Shown: positions 12,875 to 21,176 of the stretch, piece after piece
Layout: every line of letters starts with the position of its first letter
Position numbering within the stretch: position 1 is the first letter of the stretch
Assembly: GCA_002358875.1 (NCBI GenBank)
Contig: DEPS01000162.1
Location: 1-28,392 of the forward strand
Length of the DNA stretch: 28,392 bases
Direction: 5' to 3'
DNA from: Lachnospiraceae bacterium UBA3386
GTDB lineage: Bacteria; Bacillota; Clostridia; Lachnospirales; Lachnospiraceae
Translations under genes and position numbers: made by a program
Notes under the pieces: model-generated
Database searches by the model: none
What the model was told of the DNA's origin: nothing
The model's input: the letters and a program-made list of their open reading frames with translations, nothing else

Positions 12875-14680
12875 ATGTCCTTTGCACATCTGCACGTCCA
12901 CACGGAGTATTCGCTCCTGGACGGTTCCAATAAGATCGCCGAATACGTCAGCCGTGTCAAGGAGCTGGGCATGACCAGCGCGGCCATCACCGATCACGGC
13001 GTGATGTACGGTGTGATCGATTTTTATAAAGCCTGTAAAAAAGAAGGGATCAACCCTGTGATCGGGTGCGAGGTCTATGTCGCGCCCGGCTCTCGCCTGG
13101 ACCGCGAGCAGAGCCACGGCGATGACCGCTACTATCATCTGATCCTTCTGGCGGAAAATAATACCGGCTATGCCAACCTGATGAAGATCGTCAGCCGTTC
13201 CTTCACAGAAGGGTTTTACTACAAGCCCCGCGTGGATCTGGAGCTTTTGCGAGAGTTTCATGAGGGCCTCATAGCTTCCTCCGCCTGCCTTGCGGGCGAG
13301 GTAGCCCGCGAGATCGTCCGCGGAAATACCCAGGGGGCCAGGGAGGCTGCCGCAAGATATCTTGAGATATTCGGAGAGGGTAATTTTTTCCTGGAACTGC
13401 AGGATCACGGCTATCCCGACCAGCAGACCGTGAATGCGGAACTTCTGAAAATGAGCCGCGAGATGGGGATCCCGCTGATCGCGACAAACGACTGCCACTA
13501 CACGTATGCAGAGGACGAGGAGGCCCACGACATCCTGCTCTGCGTCCAGACAGGGAAAAAGCTTTCCGACGAAAACCGCATGCGCTATCCCGGCGGCCAG
13601 TTTTACGTCAAGAGCGAAGAAGAGATGCGAAAGCTCTTTTCCTATGCGGGCGAGGCCCTGGACAACACCCAGCGAATCGCGGACCGATGCCGCGTGGAGA
13701 TCGAGTTCGGCGTCACAAAGCTCCCGAAATTCGAGGTGCCGGAAGGATACGATTCCTGGACTTATCTGAATAAACTGTGCCGGGACGGAATGGACAAAAG
13801 GTATCCCGGCTGGGACGCAATCCCGGCAGAGGACACAGACCGCTCTAAATCTGCAGGAGGAGCGAATCCGGTTAAAGGCGAACTTAATGCGGAAGGCACG
13901 CAGGATGCGGAGAGCGCTCAGAGTGCAGAAAGCATACAGACTTCAGAAAATGCACAGCCTGCAGAAGGAGCCCGGTCCCTTGGCGCCCGCCTTACCTATG
14001 AGCTTGAGACCATCCGCCAGATGGGCTACGTGGACTACTTCCTCATTGTCTGGGACTATATCAACTATTCCCGCGAAAACGGAATCATGGTCGGACCCGG
14101 GCGAGGCAGCGCGGCGGGTTCCATTGTCGCCTATTCCCTGGGGATCACCGACATCGACCCCATCCGCTACCAGCTCCTGTTCGAGCGCTTCCTGAATCCC
14201 GAGCGCGTCTCCATGCCCGATATCGACGTAGATTTCTGCTTCGAGCGCCGGGGCGAGGTCATTGATTACGTGACCCGCAAATACGGGAAAGACCGCGTGA
14301 TGCAGATCATCACCTTCGGCACCATGGCGGCCCGCGGCGTCATCCGCGATGTCGGCCGCGTCATGGACCTTCCCTACGGCTTTGTGGACTCCATCGCCAA
14401 AATGGTTCCTCAGGAGCTGAACATCACTCTGGAAAAATCTTTAAAGCAGAGCCCCGACCTCAGGAAAGCATATGAAGGTGACGACCGCGTCCACAAGCTC
14501 ATCGACATGAGCCTGCGTCTGGAGGGCCTGCCCCGCCACGCCTCCGTCCACGCGGCCGGCGTCGTCATCTGCTCCGAGCCCGCAGAGGAGCTCGTTCCCC
14601 TGGCCAGGGCACAGGACGGATCGGTCACGACCCAGTTCCCCATGACGACCATAGAGGAGCTGGGTCTGCTCAAGATGGAC
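12875..14680 (+). CDS. dnaE: DNA polymerase III alpha subunit DnaE, exon 1 (residues 1-602)
   Basis: N-terminal 602 residues of the replicative polymerase. PHP domain: HLHVHTEYS, TDHGVMYGV, GCEVYVAPGSR, NDCHYTYAEDEEAH. Polymerase core: GPGRGSAAGSIVAY and MPDIDVDFCFERR with catalytic Asp451 and Asp453. The exon ends exactly after LLKMD, whose Asp602 matches the third catalytic Asp (E. coli Asp555). A group II intron then interrupts the gene; the rest is at 17034-18935. Unspliced translation adds only VRIVR and a stop (607 aa), which would lack fingers and everything after. Residues about 318-367 form an unusual linker rich in Ala, Glu, Ser and Gln with AES/SEN-like repeats between PHP and polymerase parts. 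AGGAGGT precedes the ATG. Confidence 0.95.
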
Positions 14681-14759
14681 GTGCGAATTGTTCGCTAACG
14701 AAACACTCCAGAAATGGAAACAAGTTGGCGGAGCAAGGAAATGAAATATCAGAGTACAG

Positions 14760-15030
14760 TTGGTGCAAAAGAGGCCAGAGCCCGCCTGCTGGAAAAAGAT
14801 AAAGTAAGGAACTTGTTTAACTGTTCGTTTGATTTGATAGGTGAAATTCCTATCGCTAGATTAATGTCGAAATCTAACCCCCTGATACTCCGTTATGCTA
14901 TTTAATCTTAATGTTAAGTAGTATAAAGCACGGTGAAGGCGGCCGAAAACGTCCTAAATGGATGAAATGTATTAGTAATATTGGTCCAAAAGAGGCTAGA
15001 GCCCGCCTGTATGAAAATACAAAGTAAGAA
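14760..15030 (+). repeat. Imperfect direct repeat within the 5' part of the intron
   Basis: TTGGTGCAAAAGAGGCCAGA at 14760 onward and TTGGTCCAAAAGAGGCTAGA at 14981 onward continue to match through GCCCGCCTG and AAAGTAAG (about 50 bp; 14760-14810 and 14981-15030), with weaker likeness about 20 bp upstream. The copies are 221 bp apart, so a segment of the intron's domain I region appears to be duplicated. Confidence 0.75.
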
Positions 15031-15185
15031 ACAAGGATAGGAAGTAGGTCGGGGGTCCCTAAGCTTACTGCTTTGAAATGTAATATGCCTACTCACCAGG
15101 AACTACCGTAGGAAAGGCTCGTAATTTAGAGGAATGGCGAAAGCCAATTCGTCCCTGTAGGGATTTTAGTCGCGGTAATTGTATT

Positions 15186-15192
15186 GTCCATT
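15186..15192 (+). other. Putative EBS1 of the group II intron
   Basis: GTCCATT is complementary to the last seven bases of exon 1 (GATGGAC), with one G-U pair. Its place, upstream of the ORF in the domain I region, fits. I could not assign EBS2 with confidence: GAGCAG at 15403-15408 matches TCTGCTC of the exon but lies on the wrong side of EBS1. Confidence 0.5.
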
Positions 15193-15287
15193 GCGGTTAC
15201 TGCATCCAACCAATATAGGTTAGATGTTCTGAATCCATATTGCGGTTACTGCATCCAACCAATATAGGTTAGATGTTCTGAATCCAT
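15190..15287 (+). repeat. Perfect 49-bp tandem duplication within the intron
   Basis: 15190-15238 and 15239-15287 are identical. The duplication begins inside the putative EBS1, so only the first copy keeps the complete exon-binding sequence. The lack of any difference indicates a recent event. Confidence 0.95.
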
Positions 15288-15586
15288 TCGACAGTCGGAT
15301 AAAAGAATGGCTAACGGGTTAAAGGTAGAGGCTAAGTTACAATAATAAGGGATAAAACGAACGGAACAATTGAACCCTGAAAGAAGATGCTAATGCTGTT
15401 AAGAGCAGATGCTTCTAACAAGTAGGAAATGACTTGTGCATTCAGGGGGCAGCAGCCCGTAGTACCGATGAAACAGAGTAATGTCTGTGGAGGGAAGGGG
15501 CATAGTCAGAGATAGGATTATGTAAAGAGGTTCAATTGTTAAGGTAGCCGATGAGCGAAACGAACTAACCATAGGAGGTGATGCCT

Positions 15587-16871
15587 ATGGGGACAAAACT
15601 TAACAAGGTTCCCAATACTGAAAAGGAACTTAATGAACTCTTACAGAACATTTATCTTACGGCCAAAGAAAACTATGATAAGCATGTACAGTGTAATTTC
15701 ACAGGTATTTTAGAAATCATCACATCCGAACCGAACATTATTACAGCCATTCATAAAATCAAAGGAAACAAAGGCAGTAGAACTGCCGGCGTAGACCAGA
15801 GAGTAATGAGTGACTACCTTGAAAGAGGTTATGATGAAGTTCTTCAGGAAGTAAGAAGTAAACTGTACAATTACAACCCTGAAATGGTAAGGAGAGTATG
15901 GATACCTAAGCCTGGTAAGTCTGAGAAAAGACCCCTGGGTATCCCGACAATTATCGACAGAATTGTGCAAGAATGCGTAAGAAACGTGCTAGAACCCATA
16001 GCCGAAGGACAGTTCTTTGAACACTCGTACGGTTTTAGGCCGATGAGGTCAGCGGACATGGCAATAGCAAGGATTAAGCGCATAAATTGGACATCTAAAT
16101 GTTACTGGGTGGTCGAAGGCGACATAAAAGGCTTCTTTGATAACATTGACCACAATGTTATGATGAAAAGCCTGTGGAACCTTGGCATCAGAGACAAAAG
16201 GGTGTTAAGCATAATCAAGCAAATGCTTAAAGCAGGAGTAATGGATGAATGTAGAGTTAGTGAGCTGGGTACACCCCAAGGTGGAATTATTTCACCCTTG
16301 CTTGCGAATATCTATCTCAACCGTTTCGATAATTATATGACGGGAGACTTTGAAAGGAAGAGGCTCAAGAAACCGCACTCAAGAAGAGACGGCGAATTGA
16401 CGGCTATGAGGAACCATAGCAAGTTAAAAACCTGTTACTTCATTAGGTATGCCGATGACTGGGTTATCCTCACGGATAGCAAGGAATCAGCTGAGAAACT
16501 GAAATATAAAGCCAAGAGGTATCTCAAAGACACCTTAAAGCTTGAACTTTCAGAAGAAAAAACCCTAATTACGAATGTCGGCAGTAGACCAATTAGATTT
16601 CTTGGTGTGGAAGTTAAACTCTATAACAAGAATGGTCGATGGGTTAATAGAGTCTCTCCTGAAAAGGATAGGTTTGAGCGTAAAATGAAAAAGCTCAGTA
16701 GAGAACTATTCTATGTTAGGAAAATTAACAGTCAGGATAGGGATACATGGTTACTGCCACAAGCTAATTCATGGTGAACTTATGCCTGAGAATCTGTCAG
16801 GTAAGACAATAAAGAAGCTCGCGAAATTTCGCGAGAAATTAGAATCCCCAATTAGTAATAAAGTTGACTGA
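15587..16871 (+). pseudogene. Group II intron reverse transcriptase with deleted maturase domain
   Basis: Start ATG 15587 (AGGAGG 8 nt upstream). The RT domain is intact to about residue 385: RPLGIPTIIDRIVQE, SYGFRP, EGDIKGFFDNI, GTPQGGIISPLLANIYL, and the catalytic FIRYADDWVIL. The frame then stops at 16777 (397 aa) after KINSQDRDTWLL. In another frame, starting at 16755, CHKLIHGELMPENLSGKTIK runs to a stop at 16869-16871, and this looks like the end of the usual HNH endonuclease domain. Family members have about 600 residues, so an internal deletion of roughly 200 codons has removed domain X (maturase/thumb) and most of the HNH domain. The protein may still bind RNA or copy it poorly, but should not support splicing. 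Confidence 0.88.
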
Positions 16872-16939
16872 TACTAATTGAACTCTTTAGCCTGATATAA
16901 TCCGAAAGTAGCTCACCGCAGGCTGCTTTCTCTGATGGA

Positions 16940-16973
16940 ACGCCGTGTGCGTTGAAAGGCGCACGCACGGTGT
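16940..16973 (+). ncRNA. Group II intron domain V
   Basis: 34-nt hairpin ACGCCGTGTGCG...CGCACGCACGGTGT. The lower stem pairs 16940-16946 with 16967-16973, a two-nucleotide bulge (GC, 16965-16966) follows, and the upper stem is capped by a GAAA tetraloop (16954-16957). The catalytic triad is CGC at 16941-16943, so the active-site RNA looks intact. Confidence 0.9.
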
Positions 16974-17033
16974 GAAGGAGGGGAAAATCACTCCTAACAG
17001 GTTAAGCTGAGGATGTTGATTACCTATTCCTAT

Positions 17034-18935
17034 TTTCTGGGTCTTAGGACCCTGACTGTGATCCAGAACGCCGTGGAGATGGCGAACCGGTCCATCGAAG
17101 CGGCGGGCGGAGACTACCCTCCCTGCGAACCCGCTGTCGGTTCAATACGGCCGGAACAGAACCCTCTCGGAAGGGGAGCAGTCTCCATGGACGCCCTTGA
17201 CTACGAGGATCCGCTGATCTACCGCTACATTTCTACCGGAAGGACGGACGGCATCTTCCAGCTCGAATCCGGAGGCATGCAGAGCTTCATGAAGGAACTC
17301 AGGCCCGGGAATTTCGAGGATATCATAGCAGGCATCTCCCTCTACCGGCCCGGCCCCATGGATTTCATTCCTCAGTATATAAGGGGAAAAAACAATCGCA
17401 ATTCCGTTCACTATGCCTGCCCTGAACTTGAACCCATCCTCCAGCCTACCTACGGCTGCATTGTTTATCAGGAGCAGGTCATGCAGATCGTCCGTGACCT
17501 GGGGGGCTATACCCTGGGCCGGAGTGACCTCGTCCGCCGCGCCATGAGCAAAAAAAAGCAGTCTGTCATGGAGCAGGAGCGCAGAAACTTCGTCTACGGA
17601 AATCCCGAAGAAAATGTCCCCGGCTGCGTGGCACGCGGCATTGACGAGAAGGTGGCGTCCGGCATTTACGACACCATGATGGATTTTGCCAAATACGCCT
17701 TCAACAAGTCCCACGCGGCCTGCTATGCCGTCGTCGCCTACCAGACAGCCTGGCTGAAATACTACTATCCCATGGAATTCATGGCTGCCCTCATGACTTC
17801 CGTGATCGACCACCCCTCAAAGGTGGCGTCCTATATCTTTGCCTGCCGCGCCATGAAGATCCGCATCCTCCCGCCCGACATAAACGAAGGCGAGGCCGGC
17901 TTTTCCGTCTCCGCAGGCACATCCGCGGTTTCCGGCATCCGCTATGCTTTGACTGCCATCAAGGGAGTCGGACGCCCCGTCATTGACGCCGTCATCGCCG
18001 AGCGCCGCCTGCGCGGTCCTTACAGAGACCTGCGGGATTTCCTCACCCGCATGTCGGGTCAGGAAAAAGACGTCAACCGGCGGACGGTGGAAAGTTTCAT
18101 CAAGGCCGGAGCCCTCGACTGCCTGGGCGCGACCAGAAAGCAGATGATGAGCGTCTACTCCCGCATCCTTGACAACATCCAGTCATCCAGAAAGCACGAT
18201 ATGGCAGGCCAGATGTCTCTCTTTGACATCGCGGACGAGGAGGACAAAAAGGACTTCGAGATCCGCATGCCCGACGTCGGTGAGTTTCCGCAGGAGCTCC
18301 GCCTTTCTTTTGAAAAAGAAGTACTGGGCATCTATGTTAGCGGACATCCTCTCGATGCCTATGAAGGACTGTGGCGGCGCCGTATTTCGGCAACTGCTGC
18401 GGACTTCACCCTTGACGATGAGGACAGCCTGGAGGACAGAAAGCTGTCAGACCGGCAGAAGGCCGTCATCGGGGGAATTATTTCTGAAAAAAAGATCAAA
18501 TACACCAAAAACGACCAGGTTATGGCTTTCCTGACCATTGAGGACATGACCGGCGCAGTCGAAGTCCTTGTTTTCCCAAGGGTCTACGAGGAGAGCGCAG
18601 ACATCCTCAACGAGGACGCCCGCGTCTTCATATCAGGACGCGTCTCTCTGGAAGAGGAGAAGGACGGAAAGCTCATTGCAGACAGGATCACCTCCTTCGA
18701 GGATGTCCCCCGCCGGGTCTGGCTCCGTTTCCCCACCCTCGAAGACTGGAAAAAATGTGAGCCCAGGGTCCTTGGCACTGTCGCCGCTCACGGCGGCCGC
18801 GACCAGGTAGTCATTTACATAGAAGATCGCAGGATAAAAAAGACCCTTCCCCCGGGGCAGGGCATCCGGGCGGACAATGCTTCCCTTGCTATTCTGCGCG
18901 AAGCCGTCGGCGGACAAAACGTCGTACTTCAGTAA
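17034..18935 (+). CDS. dnaE: DNA polymerase III alpha subunit DnaE, exon 2 (residues 603-1235)
   Basis: Begins FLGLRTLTVI, completing the active-site motif split by the intron. Follow-on motifs: DGIFQLESGGMQ, GISLYRPGPMDFIPQYIRGK, TYGCIVYQEQVMQIVRDLGGYTLGRSDLVRRAMSKKK, FNKSHAACYAVVAYQTAWLKYYYPMEFMAAL. Around residue 994 the clamp-binding motif GQMSLFD occurs, and near 1080-1130 an OB fold (IGGIISEKKIKYTKNDQ, FLTIEDMTGAVEVLVFP). The joined protein would be 1235 aa, longer than usual mainly through the linker in exon 1. Clostridia normally also carry PolC, so DnaE here is probably the primer-extending second polymerase. An in-frame ATG at 17013 lies in the intron and is not a real start. Confidence 0.95.
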   Translation, partial: FLGLRTLTVIQNAVEMANRSIEAAGGDYPPCEPAVGSIRPEQNPLGRGAVSMDALDYEDPLIYRYISTGRTDGIFQLESGGMQSFMKELRPGNFEDIIAGISLYRPGPMDFIPQYIRGKNNRNSVHYACPELEPILQPTYGCIVYQEQVMQIVRDLGGYTLGRSDLVRRAMSKKKQSVMEQERRNFVYGNPEENVPGCVARGIDEKVASGIYDTMMDFAKYAFNKSHAACYAVVAYQTAWLKYYYPMEFMAALMTSVIDHPSKVASYIFACRAMKIRILPPDINEGEAGFSVSAGTSAVSGIRYALTAIKGVGRPVIDAVIAERRLRGPYRDLRDFLTRMSGQEKDVNRRTVESFIKAGALDCLGATRKQMMSVYSRILDNIQSSRKHDMAGQMSLFDIADEEDKKDFEIRMPDVGEFPQELRLSFEKEVLGIYVSGHPLDAYEGLWRRRISATAADFTLDDEDSLEDRKLSDRQKAVIGGIISEKKIKYTKNDQVMAFLTIEDMTGAVEVLVFPRVYEESADILNEDARVFISGRVSLEEEKDGKLIADRITSFEDVPRRVWLRFPTLEDWKKCEPRVLGTVAAHGGRDQVVIYIEDRRIKKTLPPGQGIRADNASLAILREAVGGQNVVLQ

Positions 18936-18947
18936 GTCGGTTTTCTA

Positions 18948-18976
18948 TTGCAATCGGCGTCAAGATAGTCTAAAAT
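18948..18976 (+). promoter_or_regulatory. Promoter of pfkA
   Basis: TTGCAA (18948-18953), 17-bp spacer, TAAAAT (18971-18976). It lies in the 136-bp gap between dnaE and pfkA. Confidence 0.65.
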
Positions 18977-19071
18977 TGTTATATTGATATTGTCAGCTGC
19001 CTTCCCTCAGACCGGGCCGCCGACTTTTGACGTTACTCCTTGCAAAATTACTTTCAGGATGGGAGGATTAC

Positions 19072-20046
19072 ATGGAAGCCAAAAAAGAGTTTAATTCAAT
19101 CGGCGTGCTGACAAGTGGCGGGGATGCCCCCGGCATGAATGCTGCGATTCGTGCGGTGGTGCGCGAGGCGCTGGCAAACAAGGTTAAAGTTAAGGGCATC
19201 ATGCGCGGCTACAAAGGCCTTCTGAATGAAGAGATTTTTGAGATGAAATCTGTCAATGTCTCCAACATCATTCAGCGCGGAGGAACGATCCTCGGGACAG
19301 CCCGCTGTCTGGAATTCAAAGAGGAAGAAGTGCAGGCAAAGGCAGCGGACATCTGCCGCAAGCACGGGATCGACGGCATCGTTGTCATCGGCGGCGACGG
19401 TTCCTACCGCGGTGCCCAGGCTCTCGCCCGCCATGGGATCAATACCATCGGCCTTCCCGGTACGATTGACCTTGATATTTCCTGCACAGAGTACACGATC
19501 GGATTTGACACTGCAGTCAATACCGCAATGGACGCGATCGACAAGGTCAAGGATACCTCGTCCTCCCATGAGCGCTGCTCCATCATAGAAGTCATGGGCC
19601 GCCATGCCGGCTACATCGCTCTGTGGTGCGGTGTCGCCAACGGCGCGGAAGACATCCTTCTTCCGGAAAAGTACGACTACAATGAGCAGCGGCTTGTCGA
19701 CCACATCATCGCGAACCGCCGCAGGGGCAAAAAGCACCACCTGATTATCAACGCTGAAGGCATCGGCCACTCCACATCAATGGCCAAGCGCATTGAAGCT
19801 GCTACCGGCATCGAGACCCGCGCCACGATCCTCGGCTACATGCAGCGAGGCGGCGCACCCACCTGTAAGGACCGCTACTATGCCTCCATCATGGGCGCCT
19901 ATGCGACAGATATTCTCCTTCAGGGCAAAACCAACCGTGTCGTCTGCTATCGCGACGGTAAATTTGTCGACCTCGACATCGAGGAAGCACTTGCCATGAC
20001 AAAGGACTTCCCGGAGTACGAGTACAAGATCAGCAAAAATCTGTAA
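19072..20046 (+). CDS. pfkA: ATP-dependent 6-phosphofructokinase
   Basis: 324 aa. Phosphorylates fructose 6-phosphate to the 1,6-bisphosphate in glycolysis, in the cytoplasm as a tetramer. Motifs: GVLTSGGDAPGMNAAIRA (11-28), GGDGSYRGA (107-115; Gly110 indicates ATP rather than pyrophosphate as donor), PGTIDLDI (129-136; catalytic Asp133 in place, Leu where E. coli has Asn), EVMGRHAGYIAL, GYMQRGGAPT. The Leu variant occurs, as I recall, in other clostridial enzymes. ATG 19072 has GGAGG 5 nt upstream; an in-frame ORF start at 19027 has none. The neighbourhood dnaE-pfkA is typical for Lachnospiraceae. Confidence 0.96.
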   Translation: MEAKKEFNSIGVLTSGGDAPGMNAAIRAVVREALANKVKVKGIMRGYKGLLNEEIFEMKSVNVSNIIQRGGTILGTARCLEFKEEEVQAKAADICRKHGIDGIVVIGGDGSYRGAQALARHGINTIGLPGTIDLDISCTEYTIGFDTAVNTAMDAIDKVKDTSSSHERCSIIEVMGRHAGYIALWCGVANGAEDILLPEKYDYNEQRLVDHIIANRRRGKKHHLIINAEGIGHSTSMAKRIEAATGIETRATILGYMQRGGAPTCKDRYYASIMGAYATDILLQGKTNRVVCYRDGKFVDLDIEEALAMTKDFPEYEYKISKNL

Positions 20047-20134
20047 AAAGCCTTATTTTCTGCTGTTTTGCGGATGAAAAAGCCCAGATGCATTACTGAC
20101 CTGCATACCGGGAGATATTTCAAAGAACCTGAAT

Positions 20135-20172
20135 AAGCACGCGGGACGGAAGCGTCCCGCTGCTTTCTTTTT
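20135..20172 (+). terminator. Intrinsic terminator after pfkA
   Basis: Stem GCGGGACG/CGTCCCGC (20141-20148 with 20153-20160), extended by AGCA/TGCT after one bulged C, then TTTCTTTTTAAT. Confidence 0.85.
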
Positions 20173-20195
20173 AATAGAGAATTTAAAAGAGAAAA

Positions 20196-21008
20196 ATGTC
20201 TGAGAAAATCACATCGGCGTCAAATCCCCGTATCCGACATCTGGTCGAGATCAGAAAAAAAGCAAGGATCCGGAGGGAGGAGGGCATCTTCCTGATCGAG
20301 GGAACGAGGCTCTGTATGGACGCGCCCTCCCGTTTTATTAAGGAAGTTTACGTGACAGAGCGATGGCTCCAGGGCGCATCGGACAAAGAGCGCTCCGTGG
20401 TCAGCAGCCATCCGGTGACGGTCGTCACCGGGGAAGTCATGGAAAAAGCTGCGGATACCGCAACGCCTCAGGGAATACTCTGCGTAGCAAAGATTCCTTC
20501 ATACAGAAGGGATGATCTTTTTGGCTTAGGCAGTGAGAAAAAACCTCTTCTTCTTGTCCTGGAAGATATTCAGGACCCTGGAAATCTCGGAACCATTTTC
20601 CGTACGGCTGAAGCGGCGGGAGCGACAGGAATTTTAATGAGCCGTGATACGGCCGATCTTTTTAATCCAAAAACTGTACGCGCCACGATGAGTGCCATCT
20701 TCCGCATGCCCTTTCTGGTCAGCACCGACCTCTGTGAGGAAGTGGCCGCGCTAAGAAGACATGGCATTAAAAGCTATGCCGCCCACCTTCAGGGAAAACG
20801 CCCTTATGACGCCCTTCCTCTTGCCGGACCTGCAGCCTTTCTGATCGGAAATGAAGGGAACGGCCTTTCGGAACGCCTGACAGAGTCTGCGGACGAAAAG
20901 ATCATCATCCCCATGGAGGGCGGCGCGGAAAGCCTGAACGCGGCAATGGCTTCGGGAATCCTTCTCTTCGAGGCCTCCCGCCAGAGGAGGGCGGCGCGGA
21001 AAGCCTGA
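20196..21008 (+). CDS. SpoU/TrmH-family RNA 2'-O-methyltransferase
   Basis: 270 aa. N-terminal substrate-binding part (SNPRIRHLVEIRKKARIRREEGIFLIEG) and C-terminal knotted SPOUT domain: motif 1 LEDIQDPGNLGTIFRTAEAAG, motif 2 FLIGNEGNGLSE, motif 3 IIPMEGGAESLNAAMASGILLFE. It would transfer methyl from S-adenosylmethionine to a ribose in rRNA or tRNA; the target is unknown. Motif 3 is slightly off the usual SLNVSVA. The last residues (RRAARKA) arise because a duplicated copy of the motif 3 region follows in another frame (see repeat 20915-21054). The start lacks a strong ribosome site (AAGAGA before ATG 20196). Confidence 0.88.
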   Translation: MSEKITSASNPRIRHLVEIRKKARIRREEGIFLIEGTRLCMDAPSRFIKEVYVTERWLQGASDKERSVVSSHPVTVVTGEVMEKAADTATPQGILCVAKIPSYRRDDLFGLGSEKKPLLLVLEDIQDPGNLGTIFRTAEAAGATGILMSRDTADLFNPKTVRATMSAIFRMPFLVSTDLCEEVAALRRHGIKSYAAHLQGKRPYDALPLAGPAAFLIGNEGNGLSERLTESADEKIIIPMEGGAESLNAAMASGILLFEASRQRRAARKA

Positions 21009-21054
21009 ACGTGGACGTGGCTTCGGGAATCATCCTTTTTGAGTCCGTCCCGCC
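20915..21054 (+). repeat. Imperfect tandem duplication of the methyltransferase 3' end
   Basis: Copy 1 (20915-20982) and copy 2 (20986-21054) share GGAGGGCGGCGCGGAAAGCC exactly and diverge after it, 71 bp apart. Copy 1 encodes SLNAAMASGILLFE. Copy 2, in a shifted frame, would read SLNVDVASGIILFE, closer to the family consensus SLNVSVA. Confidence 0.9.
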
Positions 21055-21176
21055 GGTAAATGCATATTTCACAGAGATAAGTAGCGCTTCTTTTACAGAT
21101 TTTTTATTGTGGCGGGATTCCGATTGTGCTATCATCAATTGATAATGCCAATGAAGAAGAAAAGAGGTGGTGGATC

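Larger units (their letters stand above)
14681..17033 (+). mobile_element. Group II intron interrupting dnaE
   Basis: 2353 bp. The 5' end GTGCG is the group II consensus, and the 3' end is ..TAT (AY rule). Joining 14680 to 17034 restores the conserved LLKMD-FLGLRTLTVI in frame, which fixes both borders. A 34-nt domain V is at 16940-16973 and a domain VI-like hairpin (GGAGG...CACTCC with TAAC) follows. EBS1 GTCCATT (15186-15192) pairs with exon positions GATGGAC (14674-14680), including one G-U. The open frame in domain IV encodes a reverse transcriptase but is deleted inside. The end of domain VI to the splice site leaves roughly 30 extra nucleotides. No flanking duplication is seen, as expected for retrohoming. 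Confidence 0.95.

Noticed and set aside
12674..13528. 284-codon minus-strand frame across the EamA-dnaE border
   Set aside because: Opposite clear dnaE PHP motifs; no ribosome site or motif.
15190..15287. CRISPR-like repeat
   Set aside because: Direct tandem duplication without spacers, inside intron RNA.
17013..17033. ATG at 17013 as start of a separate C-terminal DnaE protein
   Set aside because: These codons are the end of the intron. The exon border at 17034 is fixed by the conserved motif and there is no ribosome site suited to a start here.
14681..18935. DnaE split by an intein or as two separate genes
   Set aside because: No intein motifs; GTGCG, domain V and RT show a group II intron.
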